A stretch of DNA of 44,985 nt from the NCBI GenBank assembly GCA_036011305.1, contig DASCNA010000229.1, forward strand, positions 1-44,985, read 5' to 3'. The first letter of the stretch is position 1; each line of letters begins with the position of its first letter. The notes beneath the pieces were generated by a model. It was not told the origin of the DNA, did not search any database, and worked only from the letters and a program-made list of their open reading frames with translations. The stretch comes from DASCNA01 sp036011305. GTDB lineage: Bacteria > Verrucomicrobiota > Lentisphaeria > Victivallales > GWF2-38-69. Positions 9,642-17,947 of this stretch are shown piece by piece. The position numbers were made by a program, and so were the translations under genes.

Positions 9642-9977
9642 ATGAAAGGATTAAAATTATTATTAGTAATAGTGACTGTATTAATAATTGGTATATCTGC
9701 TAACGCAGGAACGAATAAATCAGTTACTAAATCACAGAATAGTAAACTTCAATCAACATGCCCTGTTATGGGAGGAAAAATAAATAAGAAGCAGTATATA
9801 GATGTGAAGGATCCAAAAACAGGTAACACATACCGCATTTATGTTTGTTGCAAAGGATGCATTAATGCTATCAAGGCAAATCCTTATAAATATATTCAAA
9901 AACTAAAAAAAAAGGGAGTTAAACTGCAGAAAATTGATACTAAAAATTCTAAGAATAAAAAAATATTAGTATCATAA
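9642..9977 (+). CDS. Secreted YHS/TRASH-like metal-binding protein
   Basis: This 111-residue protein has a signal peptide (about 1-22, ending SANA). The mature part contains a YHS-like unit: CPVMGGKINKK, then a Tyr-rich strand, then YVCCKGCINAI, giving Cys residues in the pattern C...CC..C. Such domains are typically found with copper and heavy-metal resistance genes. The C-terminus is lysine-rich. It starts 23 bp after the pump gene with a good AAAGGA site and is probably part of the same transcript. The role of periplasmic metal buffer or delivery factor to the pump is inference. Confidence 0.8.
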   Translation: MKGLKLLLVIVTVLIIGISANAGTNKSVTKSQNSKLQSTCPVMGGKINKKQYIDVKDPKTGNTYRIYVCCKGCINAIKANPYKYIQKLKKKGVKLQKIDTKNSKNKKILVS

Positions 9978-9999
9978 GTTGCACCTTCATTGTTAATTT

Positions 10000-11316
10000 A
10001 TGGGAAATAGAAAGATAATAAAATCAGCAGTAAATCTGATAATATTGGCTTTCATCGGCTATTTTATTAGTTATTTGCTTAATATTTGTATGTCAAATCA
10101 CCTTAAACCTGTGCTGTATGGTGATTTTACAGCAACAGTCGTCGCTATTAATATTACAACGTTTATACTGCTGTTTGGGGCTGATACTGTAGTTATAAAA
10201 TATTTTCCTACATATTTAAAAAGTAACAATACTCAGCTGATTTCTAGTTTTAGATATTGGAATTACAGATTAATTAGGAAAACATTCAGTATATGCATAA
10301 TAGCTTTTCTTGTTTTATATTTAGTTTTATTTCTCTTTCAAATTTATGGTATTGATATAAAACTTCCTAAGCATTGTGCAATTTTTATATTATGGATTGC
10401 GCCGTTTTCAGCTTTATCAGTATTACTGAGCAATTATATATTAAGCGGGAGACTTGTTTCTTTATATTATCTGTTTAACAATCTGGCTATGCCGTTTTTT
10501 CTCCTGATTGCATTTTCAGCCAGTGCTTTGATATTCAATTATAAACTTAATTATATGAATATTATTATTTTTATATTGACAGCATATTGTGTCGTTATCA
10601 TTATAAAATTATTTATAGTAAAAAAAATATTCAGTAAAGTTAAAATTAAAATATTTAAATCTTATAAGGAATTTGATTGTGATCTAAAATCTGAATGGAC
10701 ATCAGATACAATTAAGTATTTTTCTAATAAAATTGCATTAACTTTCATTACTTCCATAACAATAATAATCGTGCAGATCGCAGGAACAGAAAAATTTGCT
10801 CTTGGTTATTACTCTGCAATTCTGAGTATTACAAGTGTTGTGTTGTTAATACCCATGGCTTTAAGTTCATTGATAAAATCAAATGCAGTATCACTTATTA
10901 ATGAAAGTAAATATGACGAACTGAGCAAAATATTAAATATGACCAATTATATAAATATAACAGTTTGTTTTATAGTATTTATACTCATTGCCGTTTTCTC
11001 AAAAACTATTCTTACAACCTACGGAAAAGGAAATGAAGGGGTATGTATCCCTCTTATTATTCAAGCTGCCGCTTATTTGATAAGTGCAGTATTCACTGTG
11101 CCTGATAAACTATTGGCACTTATCAATGTAAAAGCAGAGGTTAAATTCAATATCGCACAGTTAGGGTTACTTGTAATATTGGGCTTTCCAATGACATACT
11201 ATTTTGGATTAATAGGAATAACTACAGCTATATTAATTGCCGTCGCCTTAAAATCAATATTAGTATTTATATGCTTAAAGAGGTTACTGCCTGTAAAATT
11301 TCTAATTGTAATTTAA
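10000..11316 (+). CDS. Polysaccharide/O-antigen flippase-like membrane protein (MOP superfamily)
   Basis: This 438-residue protein consists almost entirely of membrane segments (about 12-14). Its charged loops and organisation are typical of Wzx/RfbX-like lipid-linked oligosaccharide flippases. It begins only 22 bp after the YHS-like gene, yet I see no good ribosome-binding site before the ATG at 10000, so translational coupling or weak expression is possible. No glycosyltransferases lie nearby, so its substrate is unknown. Its place at the end of a metal-efflux operon is unusual. The 252-bp gap that follows contains a 14-bp palindrome (TTCAAAGCTTTGAA, 11323-11336) and nothing else recognisable. 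Confidence 0.8.
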   Translation: MGNRKIIKSAVNLIILAFIGYFISYLLNICMSNHLKPVLYGDFTATVVAINITTFILLFGADTVVIKYFPTYLKSNNTQLISSFRYWNYRLIRKTFSICIIAFLVLYLVLFLFQIYGIDIKLPKHCAIFILWIAPFSALSVLLSNYILSGRLVSLYYLFNNLAMPFFLLIAFSASALIFNYKLNYMNIIIFILTAYCVVIIIKLFIVKKIFSKVKIKIFKSYKEFDCDLKSEWTSDTIKYFSNKIALTFITSITIIIVQIAGTEKFALGYYSAILSITSVVLLIPMALSSLIKSNAVSLINESKYDELSKILNMTNYINITVCFIVFILIAVFSKTILTTYGKGNEGVCIPLIIQAAAYLISAVFTVPDKLLALINVKAEVKFNIAQLGLLVILGFPMTYYFGLIGITTAILIAVALKSILVFICLKRLLPVKFLIVI

Positions 11317-11568
11317 ATCTGCTTCAAAGCTTTGAATTATATTTCTCACTCCCATTATTCTCCATCTTGATTTTTTTATAATAAATATCGCTTTATTGTG
11401 CTCAAATATTGAAATATAACTGTAGTTTTTATATGTTTCTAAAGGTTTATTATCATATACAATTTTAATATTAATGGAAAACTATGTTGGAAATATTATT
11501 TGAGAATGACAGATTATGCTCAGAAATAGTTTAGGAAAACTCTACTTAATCAAAGAAAATAAATAATT

Positions 11569-12633
11569 ATGCAACTTAAGCAGTTAACTAATACAAATGG
11601 CATATTAATTGGAATAATATCAGCTTTTCTTTTTGGGCTGGCGACACCTTTTAGTAAAGTCCTTTTAAGCAGTATTAATGAATTTCAATTAGCCGGACTC
11701 CTTTATATAGGCGCAGGGATTGGTGTCTTTCCTATGCTGATAAAAAAGGATGGCTGCTTTTTGTTTCGAAAAGAAAAAATAACTTATACAAAGAAACATA
11801 TTATTAGCCTTGTAGGTATTATTTTTACCGGAGGTTTTCTTGCACCTATAATTTTGCTGTTCGGTCTAAAAACAGCTCAGGCTTCATCTGTAGCTATCTG
11901 GCTGAATATGGAACTTGTTGCAACTGCAGTCCTCGGAACACTTTTCTTTAAAGAACACCTGGGAAGAAATGGATGGATTGGTGTAATATTAACGCTGGCT
12001 GCAGGAGTTATTCTGGCATTTTCAGAGGGAATGAGCGGTGCAGCATCAGCACTGCTTGTAACTACTGCATGTATTTTCTGGGGGCTTGATAATCATTTAA
12101 CTTCTATCATAGATTCTATGTCTCCGAGTGAAGTCACTTTTATAAAAGGCATATTTGCAGGAGTTGTGAATCTTATTATAGGTTGTATTATTTCCGGTTA
12201 TAGTATAAGTGTTTATTATATAATTATAGCCTTGCTTGTCGGAGCTTTTTCATATGGTATAAGTATTCTCCTATATATTATCTCTTCACAGAATATAGGT
12301 GCTACAAGAGGACAGATCCTTTTTTCTACAGCACCTGTTTTTAGTATTATTATTTCATTAATATTTTTAGGTGAGTCATTTACATATTTTCAATTAATAT
12401 CGATAATATTAATTTTTATTGGGGTCTATTTTTCAACCGTTCTTTATCATGAGCATAAGCATAAACATATGGCAAATGAACATGTTCATCTGCATAGTCA
12501 TGATGACAGTCATCATCTCCATTATCACAAAGATTTAGGGCAGAATATAAAACATACACATTTACACTCACATAAAAAAATGGATCATGCCCACATTCAT
12601 TATCCTGATATTCATCATAGACATGATCATTAA
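11569..12633 (+). CDS. EamA/DMT-family transporter with His-rich C-terminal tail
   Basis: This 354-residue protein has ten predicted membrane helices in two EamA repeats (about 12-150 and 160-290), the drug/metabolite transporter fold. Residues 293-354 form a cytoplasmic or periplasmic tail with 23 histidines in 62 residues, ending in a HYPDIHHRHDH pattern that I recall from a known subgroup of DMT transporters. Such tails chelate Ni, Co, Zn or Cu, so the protein probably moves a transition metal or a metal complex; the direction is uncertain. It stands alone on the plus strand, 252 bp after the flippase, and is convergent with the phosphatase gene. Confidence 0.85.
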   Translation: MQLKQLTNTNGILIGIISAFLFGLATPFSKVLLSSINEFQLAGLLYIGAGIGVFPMLIKKDGCFLFRKEKITYTKKHIISLVGIIFTGGFLAPIILLFGLKTAQASSVAIWLNMELVATAVLGTLFFKEHLGRNGWIGVILTLAAGVILAFSEGMSGAASALLVTTACIFWGLDNHLTSIIDSMSPSEVTFIKGIFAGVVNLIIGCIISGYSISVYYIIIALLVGAFSYGISILLYIISSQNIGATRGQILFSTAPVFSIIISLIFLGESFTYFQLISIILIFIGVYFSTVLYHEHKHKHMANEHVHLHSHDDSHHLHYHKDLGQNIKHTHLHSHKKMDHAHIHYPDIHHRHDH

Positions 12634-12752
12634 CTCTTTTAATATCTAATATTCAAGTTAAAGCTATTGTCGTATTGAATTTGCAGTCATATGTAGCATT
12701 CATAAGTTACTTTTATTTCATAGTTCAAATTATATTATCATCAATAGTAACT

Positions 12753-14015
12753 TTACTTTGTTCTTGTAAGCATACATACCGTAACGTCATCAAATAAGGA
12801 GCCTCCCTGAAATTTTACTACTTCATTTACAAGGCCGTTAACTACAAGTTCACTAGCTTTAGAGTAATTATTTTTTAAATATTTAATGAGTCTTGTTTTT
12901 TTGAATTCCTCTCCTGATTTTGAGATGGCCTCGACAGCACCGTCAGTATATAGTAAAATTGATGATCCGTGTTGTAATATAATTTCCTGTTTCGTGTATT
13001 TACTGATTCCAATAATGCCAAGCGCAGTATCGTTCACAGAACCAAATTCTTCAATTTGACCGGATTTTGAGATATTCATAGCTGTATGATGTCCTCCATT
13101 TGCGTAAACTAATTTTCCCGTATTAATTTCGTAATAACCTAAAAATATTGTAACGAACATTGATGACATATTTTCTGAAGATAAAATTTTATTCGTCTTT
13201 TCCAAAACGATAGCTGGATCATTATATTCAGTAAGAGCAATATTTTTGATTGTTGTTCTGGCAATAGCCATAAAGAAGGCAGCAGGAAAACCTTTGCCTG
13301 AAACATCTGCTATCAGGAAAGCTATTTTATTTTCATCGAGAAAAAATCCATCATAAAAATCGCCTGAAACTTCTTTCGCGGGTAGGAGTTTTGCTTTAAG
13401 TGAAAATTCAGATGTGTCAAATTGTTTTCCTAAAACAGGTAGGATATCTCCCTGTATTCTTCTTGCAAGTTTAATACTGTTCTCAACAGATTCTCTTTCA
13501 GCAACTTCTTTTTTCAATTTTTCTATATAGTCTTCAAGTTGCAATACAAGAGTATTGAATGTTTTAGATAAGTCAAATATTTCCTGAATGCCTTTTTCTG
13601 GAAATTTAAGTTTGAAGTTACCTGAACCTAATAATTTTGCTTTATTTCTAAAGTGTTCGATAGGTCTAACAAAGTATTTCTTTAATAAGATAAAAGCTAA
13701 CAAAAAAGATATTATGAATGTAATCAGAAAGATATATATGAAATTTTTAGTTATATTTGAATGTGTTGATATAATTTGTTTTTTATTTTTAATTAATATT
13801 TCGGATAAATCACTTTTAGCTAACATTCCGTGTCCTTTGCCTGATTTAGTCATTTCATTATTGACTTTTCTTATTTCACTATCTGTCATTTTTATTATTA
13901 AATTACCGCATTGTTCTACGTTATCGATAGAAACTACATACAATGATATAAAGGATATGCCAATTGTGACTAGAAGTATAATTATAACTAAAGTATTTAA
14001 ATTTAATCGTTTCAT
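12753..14015 (-). CDS. HAMP-SpoIIE (RsbU-type) protein serine phosphatase
   Basis: The protein has an N-terminal membrane helix, a short extracytoplasmic loop of about 75 residues, a second helix, a HAMP linker and a C-terminal PP2C/SpoIIE phosphatase domain with the metal-binding aspartates in EVSGDFYDG, IADVSGKG and LLYTDG. Such enzymes usually dephosphorylate anti-anti-sigma factors and so steer stress sigma factors, but no STAS or anti-sigma partner is encoded here. The ATG at 14015 is preferred. An in-frame TTG at 14060 would overlap the upstream stop codon (TTGA) and add 15 hydrophobic residues; neither start has a good ribosome-binding site. It is the last gene of a four-gene minus-strand set. 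Confidence 0.88.
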   Translation of the reverse strand: MKRLNLNTLVIIILLVTIGISFISLYVVSIDNVEQCGNLIIKMTDSEIRKVNNEMTKSGKGHGMLAKSDLSEILIKNKKQIISTHSNITKNFIYIFLITFIISFLLAFILLKKYFVRPIEHFRNKAKLLGSGNFKLKFPEKGIQEIFDLSKTFNTLVLQLEDYIEKLKKEVAERESVENSIKLARRIQGDILPVLGKQFDTSEFSLKAKLLPAKEVSGDFYDGFFLDENKIAFLIADVSGKGFPAAFFMAIARTTIKNIALTEYNDPAIVLEKTNKILSSENMSSMFVTIFLGYYEINTGKLVYANGGHHTAMNISKSGQIEEFGSVNDTALGIIGISKYTKQEIILQHGSSILLYTDGAVEAISKSGEEFKKTRLIKYLKNNYSKASELVVNGLVNEVVKFQGGSLFDDVTVCMLTRTK

Positions 14016-14056
14016 AATAAGATAGTTTATTTTTTTAAATATGATAAAAATATAAG

Positions 14057-14905
14057 TCAAAAGTGAAAATAGTTACTTGTAGATGAGTTATTTATTTTGC
14101 TTAATCCAGGGATACCTACTGCATCAGAACGACACTGTTTACATAATCTAAATTGAGCAATATATTTCTCACATTTTTCTCTCATAATGCGTAAATCATC
14201 ACAGGAAGGTGCAGGTTGATTGGACATGCAATGTATAGGCAATAATGGCATTATGTTCATAATATTTACTCCTATATCACTATAACGTTTAGCAATTATA
14301 GGTATCTCTCTAGCATTTATATTAGGAATATAAACTGTATTAATCTTCGTAATTATACCTGCATGAACTGCTTTTGATATACCTTGATACTGTTTTTCTA
14401 TTAAAAATTCAGCAGCTTCAATACCTTTATATTTTTTACCTTCAAAAAAAATATAATCATAAATTTTTGAAGCAGTTTCAGGAGTAAATGCATTTACTGT
14501 AACTGTTAAGGTGGAAAGATTAATTTTCTTAAGAAAATTTATATATTTATCCAATAGTAATCCATTAGTGCTCATGCATTTTATTAGATTTGGAAAATCT
14601 TGATTAATAAGCTCAAAAGTTTCAAATGTTTCTTTATTTGCTAAAGAATCACCAGGTCCGGCAATGCCTATGACAGTTAAGGAAGGGAGACTTGCCACTG
14701 CTGATTTAACTCTGGAGATAGATTCTTTTGGAGAAATAATTTCTGATGCTACTCCGGGGCGATTAGAAATTTTATCTATTGATCGAATACAGTATCTGCA
14801 TCCAATATTACACTTTGGTGCCACAGGCAGATGGATTCTTGCACAAGTATTATGTGCTTCTTTTGAGTAGCATGGATGCATTGCAATCTTTTCAGTTATA
14901 GACAT
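14057..14905 (-). CDS. NifB-like radical SAM protein
   Basis: This 282-residue protein matches the radical-SAM half of NifB, the enzyme that builds the 8Fe core of nitrogenase cofactor. It has the N-terminal HPCYS (His10, Cys12), the CX3CX2C cluster motif CNIGCRYC (Cys32, Cys36, Cys39), GPGDSLA, CMSTNGL (Cys110) and the C-terminal CKQCRSDAVGIPG (Cys255, Cys258). One feature is missing: canonical NifB has a cysteine six residues after the third radical-SAM cysteine (YDC), and here that position is Lys45. As I recall, that cysteine binds a substrate cluster. No other nif genes are present in the window. It may be a diverged NifB or a paralogue making another Fe-S product. It lies 10 bp downstream of a membrane-protein gene. 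Confidence 0.85.
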   Translation of the reverse strand: MSITEKIAMHPCYSKEAHNTCARIHLPVAPKCNIGCRYCIRSIDKISNRPGVASEIISPKESISRVKSAVASLPSLTVIGIAGPGDSLANKETFETFELINQDFPNLIKCMSTNGLLLDKYINFLKKINLSTLTVTVNAFTPETASKIYDYIFFEGKKYKGIEAAEFLIEKQYQGISKAVHAGIITKINTVYIPNINAREIPIIAKRYSDIGVNIMNIMPLLPIHCMSNQPAPSCDDLRIMREKCEKYIAQFRLCKQCRSDAVGIPGLSKINNSSTSNYFHF

Positions 14906-14915
14906 AATATACTTC

Positions 14916-15482
14916 TTAATTAAAAGCTTTGATAAGGTAAAATATTCCTAAAATAATTAGTATGGCTGCAGAAATTATTTTTATTTTTTTACGATGTATA
15001 AATATTTTATTAATAATTTCTGCAGAAATAAATCCTATTAATAGATAAACAGAAGAACTCAAGCCGTATACTAAGGAAATTGTTAATCCCTGAAATACGT
15101 CTACCCCCCATAAAAGCGGAAGAAGATATATTATTTTTCTTCCCGGATGCAGTATAGCACGAAAAAAACCTAATCCAAAACTTGCCTGGGCTATATTTTT
15201 CCCTGCACCTTTATGTTTATTATTAGTTAATGTGTATGTTGCCACTCCAAAAAGAAATAAACTAAATATAATATTCATCCATTTTTCAGAAATAGAAAAA
15301 GGTATCCCGATAATACTGACAATAGTACCTAGGCAGACTAATCCAAGCAATCTTCCAAGTATAAATTTTACACCGGTCCACCGATCAGAAAGGCTTAATC
15401 CCAGTACAAAAAAAGGACAGGTAAGTATTCGCTCCCAGGAAAGGCCCAATAAAAAAGCTGTACAAATTTTTTCTACGAACAT
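14916..15482 (-). CDS. Six-helix membrane protein, possibly DsbD/CcdA-like
   Basis: This 188-residue protein has about six hydrophobic helices, with conserved-looking Gly/Pro positions and two cysteines near the N-terminus (ICTAF and LTCPFF). The layout resembles the transmembrane domain of cytochrome c biogenesis/DsbD or SafE-type proteins, which pass reducing power across the membrane, but the match is only by pattern and I cannot name a family firmly. Its start overlaps the end of the upstream gene by 10 bp and its end is 10 bp from the NifB-like gene, so the three are surely one transcript. Confidence 0.6.
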   Translation of the reverse strand: MFVEKICTAFLLGLSWERILTCPFFVLGLSLSDRWTGVKFILGRLLGLVCLGTIVSIIGIPFSISEKWMNIIFSLFLFGVATYTLTNNKHKGAGKNIAQASFGLGFFRAILHPGRKIIYLLPLLWGVDVFQGLTISLVYGLSSSVYLLIGFISAEIINKIFIHRKKIKIISAAILIILGIFYLIKAFN

Positions 15483-15997
15483 TTGACTGTAGCTATAATT
15501 TTAATGAACTCTTTTTTAAGCATTGTAAATGACATAAAATAAAATTTCTTCTTATTTATTTGACTTTGATAACAATACACATATATCTTTTTTTCTTCTT
15601 TTAAGCCGCAGGGTAGTGTAATTTTAAGGTCAACTATTTTTAAGGTTGAATCGGTTTCTAAAGGAATTGAAATATATTCTTCTTTTTTCCCGTTAATTTG
15701 ATATGTTTTTTCCGGAAGTAGTTTAGTATAATCAAATGAATCTTTATTGGTAGAAATAACTTCAAAGAAATGTAGGTATCGTTTTGCGTTTTCATGGGGC
15801 ATTAGGCTGAACGAAAGTATTTTATCATCCTTTTCCGTTTTTTGTTTTGCATGAGGGAAATTCCTTGGGACAAGGAACTGTATTCCGTCAAATTCTATTT
15901 TTTTCATTTTGCTTTCCCCTTTCTGTAAATACGAATAAATACATACATATATTACAAATACCAGAAATACAATAAACCATATTTTATTGATAGACAT
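15473..15997 (-). CDS. Membrane-anchored protein of unknown function
   Basis: I do not recognise this 174-residue protein. It has one N-terminal membrane helix (about 6-24) with the rest outside the cytoplasm. The soluble part is mainly predicted beta strand with mixed charge and three cysteines, two of them in the last third (LPCGL, YVYCYQ) and one near the end (KCS). It resembles the general shape of an anchored lipocalin- or DUF-like domain. It is the first gene of the minus-strand set phosphatase/NifB-like/membrane protein, and its promoter must lie in the divergent region 15998-16233. Confidence 0.65.
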   Translation of the reverse strand: MSINKIWFIVFLVFVIYVCIYSYLQKGESKMKKIEFDGIQFLVPRNFPHAKQKTEKDDKILSFSLMPHENAKRYLHFFEVISTNKDSFDYTKLLPEKTYQINGKKEEYISIPLETDSTLKIVDLKITLPCGLKEEKKIYVYCYQSQINKKKFYFMSFTMLKKEFIKIIATVKCS

Positions 15998-16233
15998 TTT
16001 ATCTTAATATGAAATTTTTGAGCTTTAGACGAATATACTTCTTCTTAAAAATCTGATTAATTCGAAAGTTACATTATAAACTCTATTGATGAATTATAAA
16101 GATATTAATATATTTTTTATAATTTTAATAAACTAATATGGTATTATTTTGAAAAGAGGTATAATTCCAAAGAAACAAATATGAAATCTTTGTTCCATTT
16201 TTTTGGGATCACCTTTTACTTAATGGGGTTAGA
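15998..16233. promoter_or_regulatory. Divergent promoter region
   Basis: These 236 AT-rich bases separate divergent genes (start codons at 15997 on minus and 16234 on plus), so both promoters must lie here. A TATAAT at 16160-16165 is a plausible -10 element for the plus-strand gene, but no good -35 partner is seen. No sigma-54 motif was found. The shared region suggests joint control of the NosR-like and NifB-like gene sets. Confidence 0.4.
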
Positions 16234-17535
16234 ATGAAAGCAGCAAATAAGTATGTTATTCCCATATTTTTGATATTGATATTCTTACTAGTAATTTTTG
16301 GACTTTTCTATTCAAAAAACTCAAAACAAACAAAAGCAGTGAAAGCAAACAATCTTAATTCAAAGCAGGTAAAATTACCTGACGGGCGTTCCTTTACCTA
16401 TTCACAATTTAAAACTGCTAATGGTGAATTAAGATACGTATTTGATACATCCATTGTGGCTCCTCAGGTAACAGGTTTTAATGGACCTGTCCCAATGAGA
16501 CTTACAATTGACAAATTAGGTAATATTAAAGATTGTGTTATATTGCAAAATAGAGAAACACCTGCTTATTTGGGTAAAGCAGAGAAAGACAGAAGTAAGT
16601 TTCTAAGCCGTAATATATTTAGTACGTTCAATAAAAATAAAATATATACTGTAACAGGTGCTACTTATAGTTCTAGAGGAATAGATGAAGGGCACTGGAT
16701 AAGTGGTAATATATTTGCAAAATATGTGCTTAATAAAAATCTTCCCGGTCAATCTGTTAAACAAAGCAGCAGTACTGTTAGCTCTAAAGGGATAATTTTC
16801 TTTATTGTTTTTATTATTTGGGCAATTATTGTTTTTATATGTCGTTTCAAAATTAATAGATTGCTTAGGTTTGTTTTATTATGTATGACATTTTTTTTAT
16901 ATGCAATTTTCTTCCAGATCCAGTTCTCATCTCAAAGTGCAGTTTCATTAATTTTCTTTGATGTCCCTGCAAATATTTTCTCTGTCTCGTTTATAACAAT
17001 AGTCTTGGTAGTAGCAACTGTTTTTGTTTTTGGAAATTTTTATTGCGGCTATCTTTGTCCTTTTGGTGCTTTGCAGGAACTGACAAATAATCTTAACTAT
17101 AAAGGAAATAATATTGCTCCAGAAAAAAAAATATGGGGTTTCATTCGGTTGACAAAATATGTTGTTTTTTTAGCTATACTTTTTCTCTTTGTTATTTCAA
17201 ATCAAAACCAACTTGCTTTCAATGGTGATTTGTTAACTGGCGTTTTAAGTCCTTTTACTGCGACTCAATTTCAGATAATTCTTATTGTCGGTATTCTTTT
17301 CATTTCTTTATTTACTCGTAGATTTTGGTGTAGAAACCTTTGTCCAGCCGGGGCATTTCTTTCAATTTTTAATAAAATAAATTTATTAAAATTTATAATA
17401 AAAAGAAAAAAAATGATGAAGCGTTTACCGATAAGTCCTGGATTTTGTGATCTGGGTATTTCAAAATTTGAAGATAACGACTGCATTAACTGCGATCGCT
17501 GCAGATTGAATAAAATTAATAAAAAGGGGAAATAG
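16234..17535 (+). CDS. FMN-binding / polyferredoxin membrane protein (NosR/NapH-like)
   Basis: This 433-residue protein joins an anchored periplasmic FMN-binding domain to a five-helix ferredoxin-type membrane domain. After an N-terminal helix (about 8-27), the RnfG/NqrC/NosR-type FMN domain spans about 50-170, with VTGATYSS (140-147) as the likely covalent flavin site (Ser in place of the more usual Thr). Two membrane-embedded cluster motifs follow: CGYLCPFGALQE (Cys271, Cys275) and CRNLCPAG (Cys366, Cys370). The C-terminus ends in a short C-x10-C-x2-C-x2-C ferredoxin-like loop. The architecture moves electrons between cytoplasmic and periplasmic sides. There is no nos, nap or rnf operon nearby. 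The next gene, one base away, encodes a CPMM-motif protein that may be the partner. Confidence 0.87.
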   Translation: MKAANKYVIPIFLILIFLLVIFGLFYSKNSKQTKAVKANNLNSKQVKLPDGRSFTYSQFKTANGELRYVFDTSIVAPQVTGFNGPVPMRLTIDKLGNIKDCVILQNRETPAYLGKAEKDRSKFLSRNIFSTFNKNKIYTVTGATYSSRGIDEGHWISGNIFAKYVLNKNLPGQSVKQSSSTVSSKGIIFFIVFIIWAIIVFICRFKINRLLRFVLLCMTFFLYAIFFQIQFSSQSAVSLIFFDVPANIFSVSFITIVLVVATVFVFGNFYCGYLCPFGALQELTNNLNYKGNNIAPEKKIWGFIRLTKYVVFLAILFLFVISNQNQLAFNGDLLTGVLSPFTATQFQIILIVGILFISLFTRRFWCRNLCPAGAFLSIFNKINLLKFIIKRKKMMKRLPISPGFCDLGISKFEDNDCINCDRCRLNKINKKGK

Positions 17536-17536
17536 G

Positions 17537-17947
17537 ATGGTACAGCCAACAAATACAGAAACATTTGAAATAAATAAAATTTACGCAATTTTAACAGGTT
17601 TATTTTTTGTATTAATAATAGCAGGTTCAGTATACCCACTAGTAAAGGCAAGCAACGTTAATAAAAATAATGGCTCTGGAGTAAGCAATGTTGCTTCTGC
17701 ACCAACAGGAACTGGTATAAGTAATAATTCTAACAATCAAGCAAATAGTGCTAATATAGGTGCAGCTGGCAATTCTGCTTATAGTACTGGTGGTAATGGC
17801 ACATTTAGGTGCCCTATGATGCAGAATGGGCAATGTCCTATGATGAAAATAATGCAGGAAAAACTATCACAGGAAAAAAAAATGAATAGTAGTAAAGGTA
17901 GAGGTAAAATGTCACAAAAAATGAAACAGAGAACAGAAACTAACTAA
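17537..17947 (+). CDS. Membrane-anchored CPMM-motif (Cys/Met) protein
   Basis: This 136-residue protein has one N-terminal membrane helix (about 18-38), a long low-complexity Gly/Ser/Asn/Ala linker (about 45-90) that should be disordered and extracytoplasmic, and then two close CPMM motifs (RCPMMQNGQCPMMKIM) followed by a Lys/Met-rich tail. Paired Cys-Pro-Met-Met motifs suggest soft-metal binding or a redox-active dithiol. It starts one base after the NosR-like gene with an AAAGGGGAAATAGG site, so the two are coupled. It belongs to no family I know. It shares its Cys/Met flavour with the proteins at 617-952 and 9642-9977. Confidence 0.75.
   Translation: MVQPTNTETFEINKIYAILTGLFFVLIIAGSVYPLVKASNVNKNNGSGVSNVASAPTGTGISNNSNNQANSANIGAAGNSAYSTGGNGTFRCPMMQNGQCPMMKIMQEKLSQEKKMNSSKGRGKMSQKMKQRTETN

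Noticed and set aside
11323..11336. TTCAAAGCTTTGAA palindrome after the flippase
   Set aside because: Too short, with no loop and no T-run to be a terminator; nothing else supports a function.
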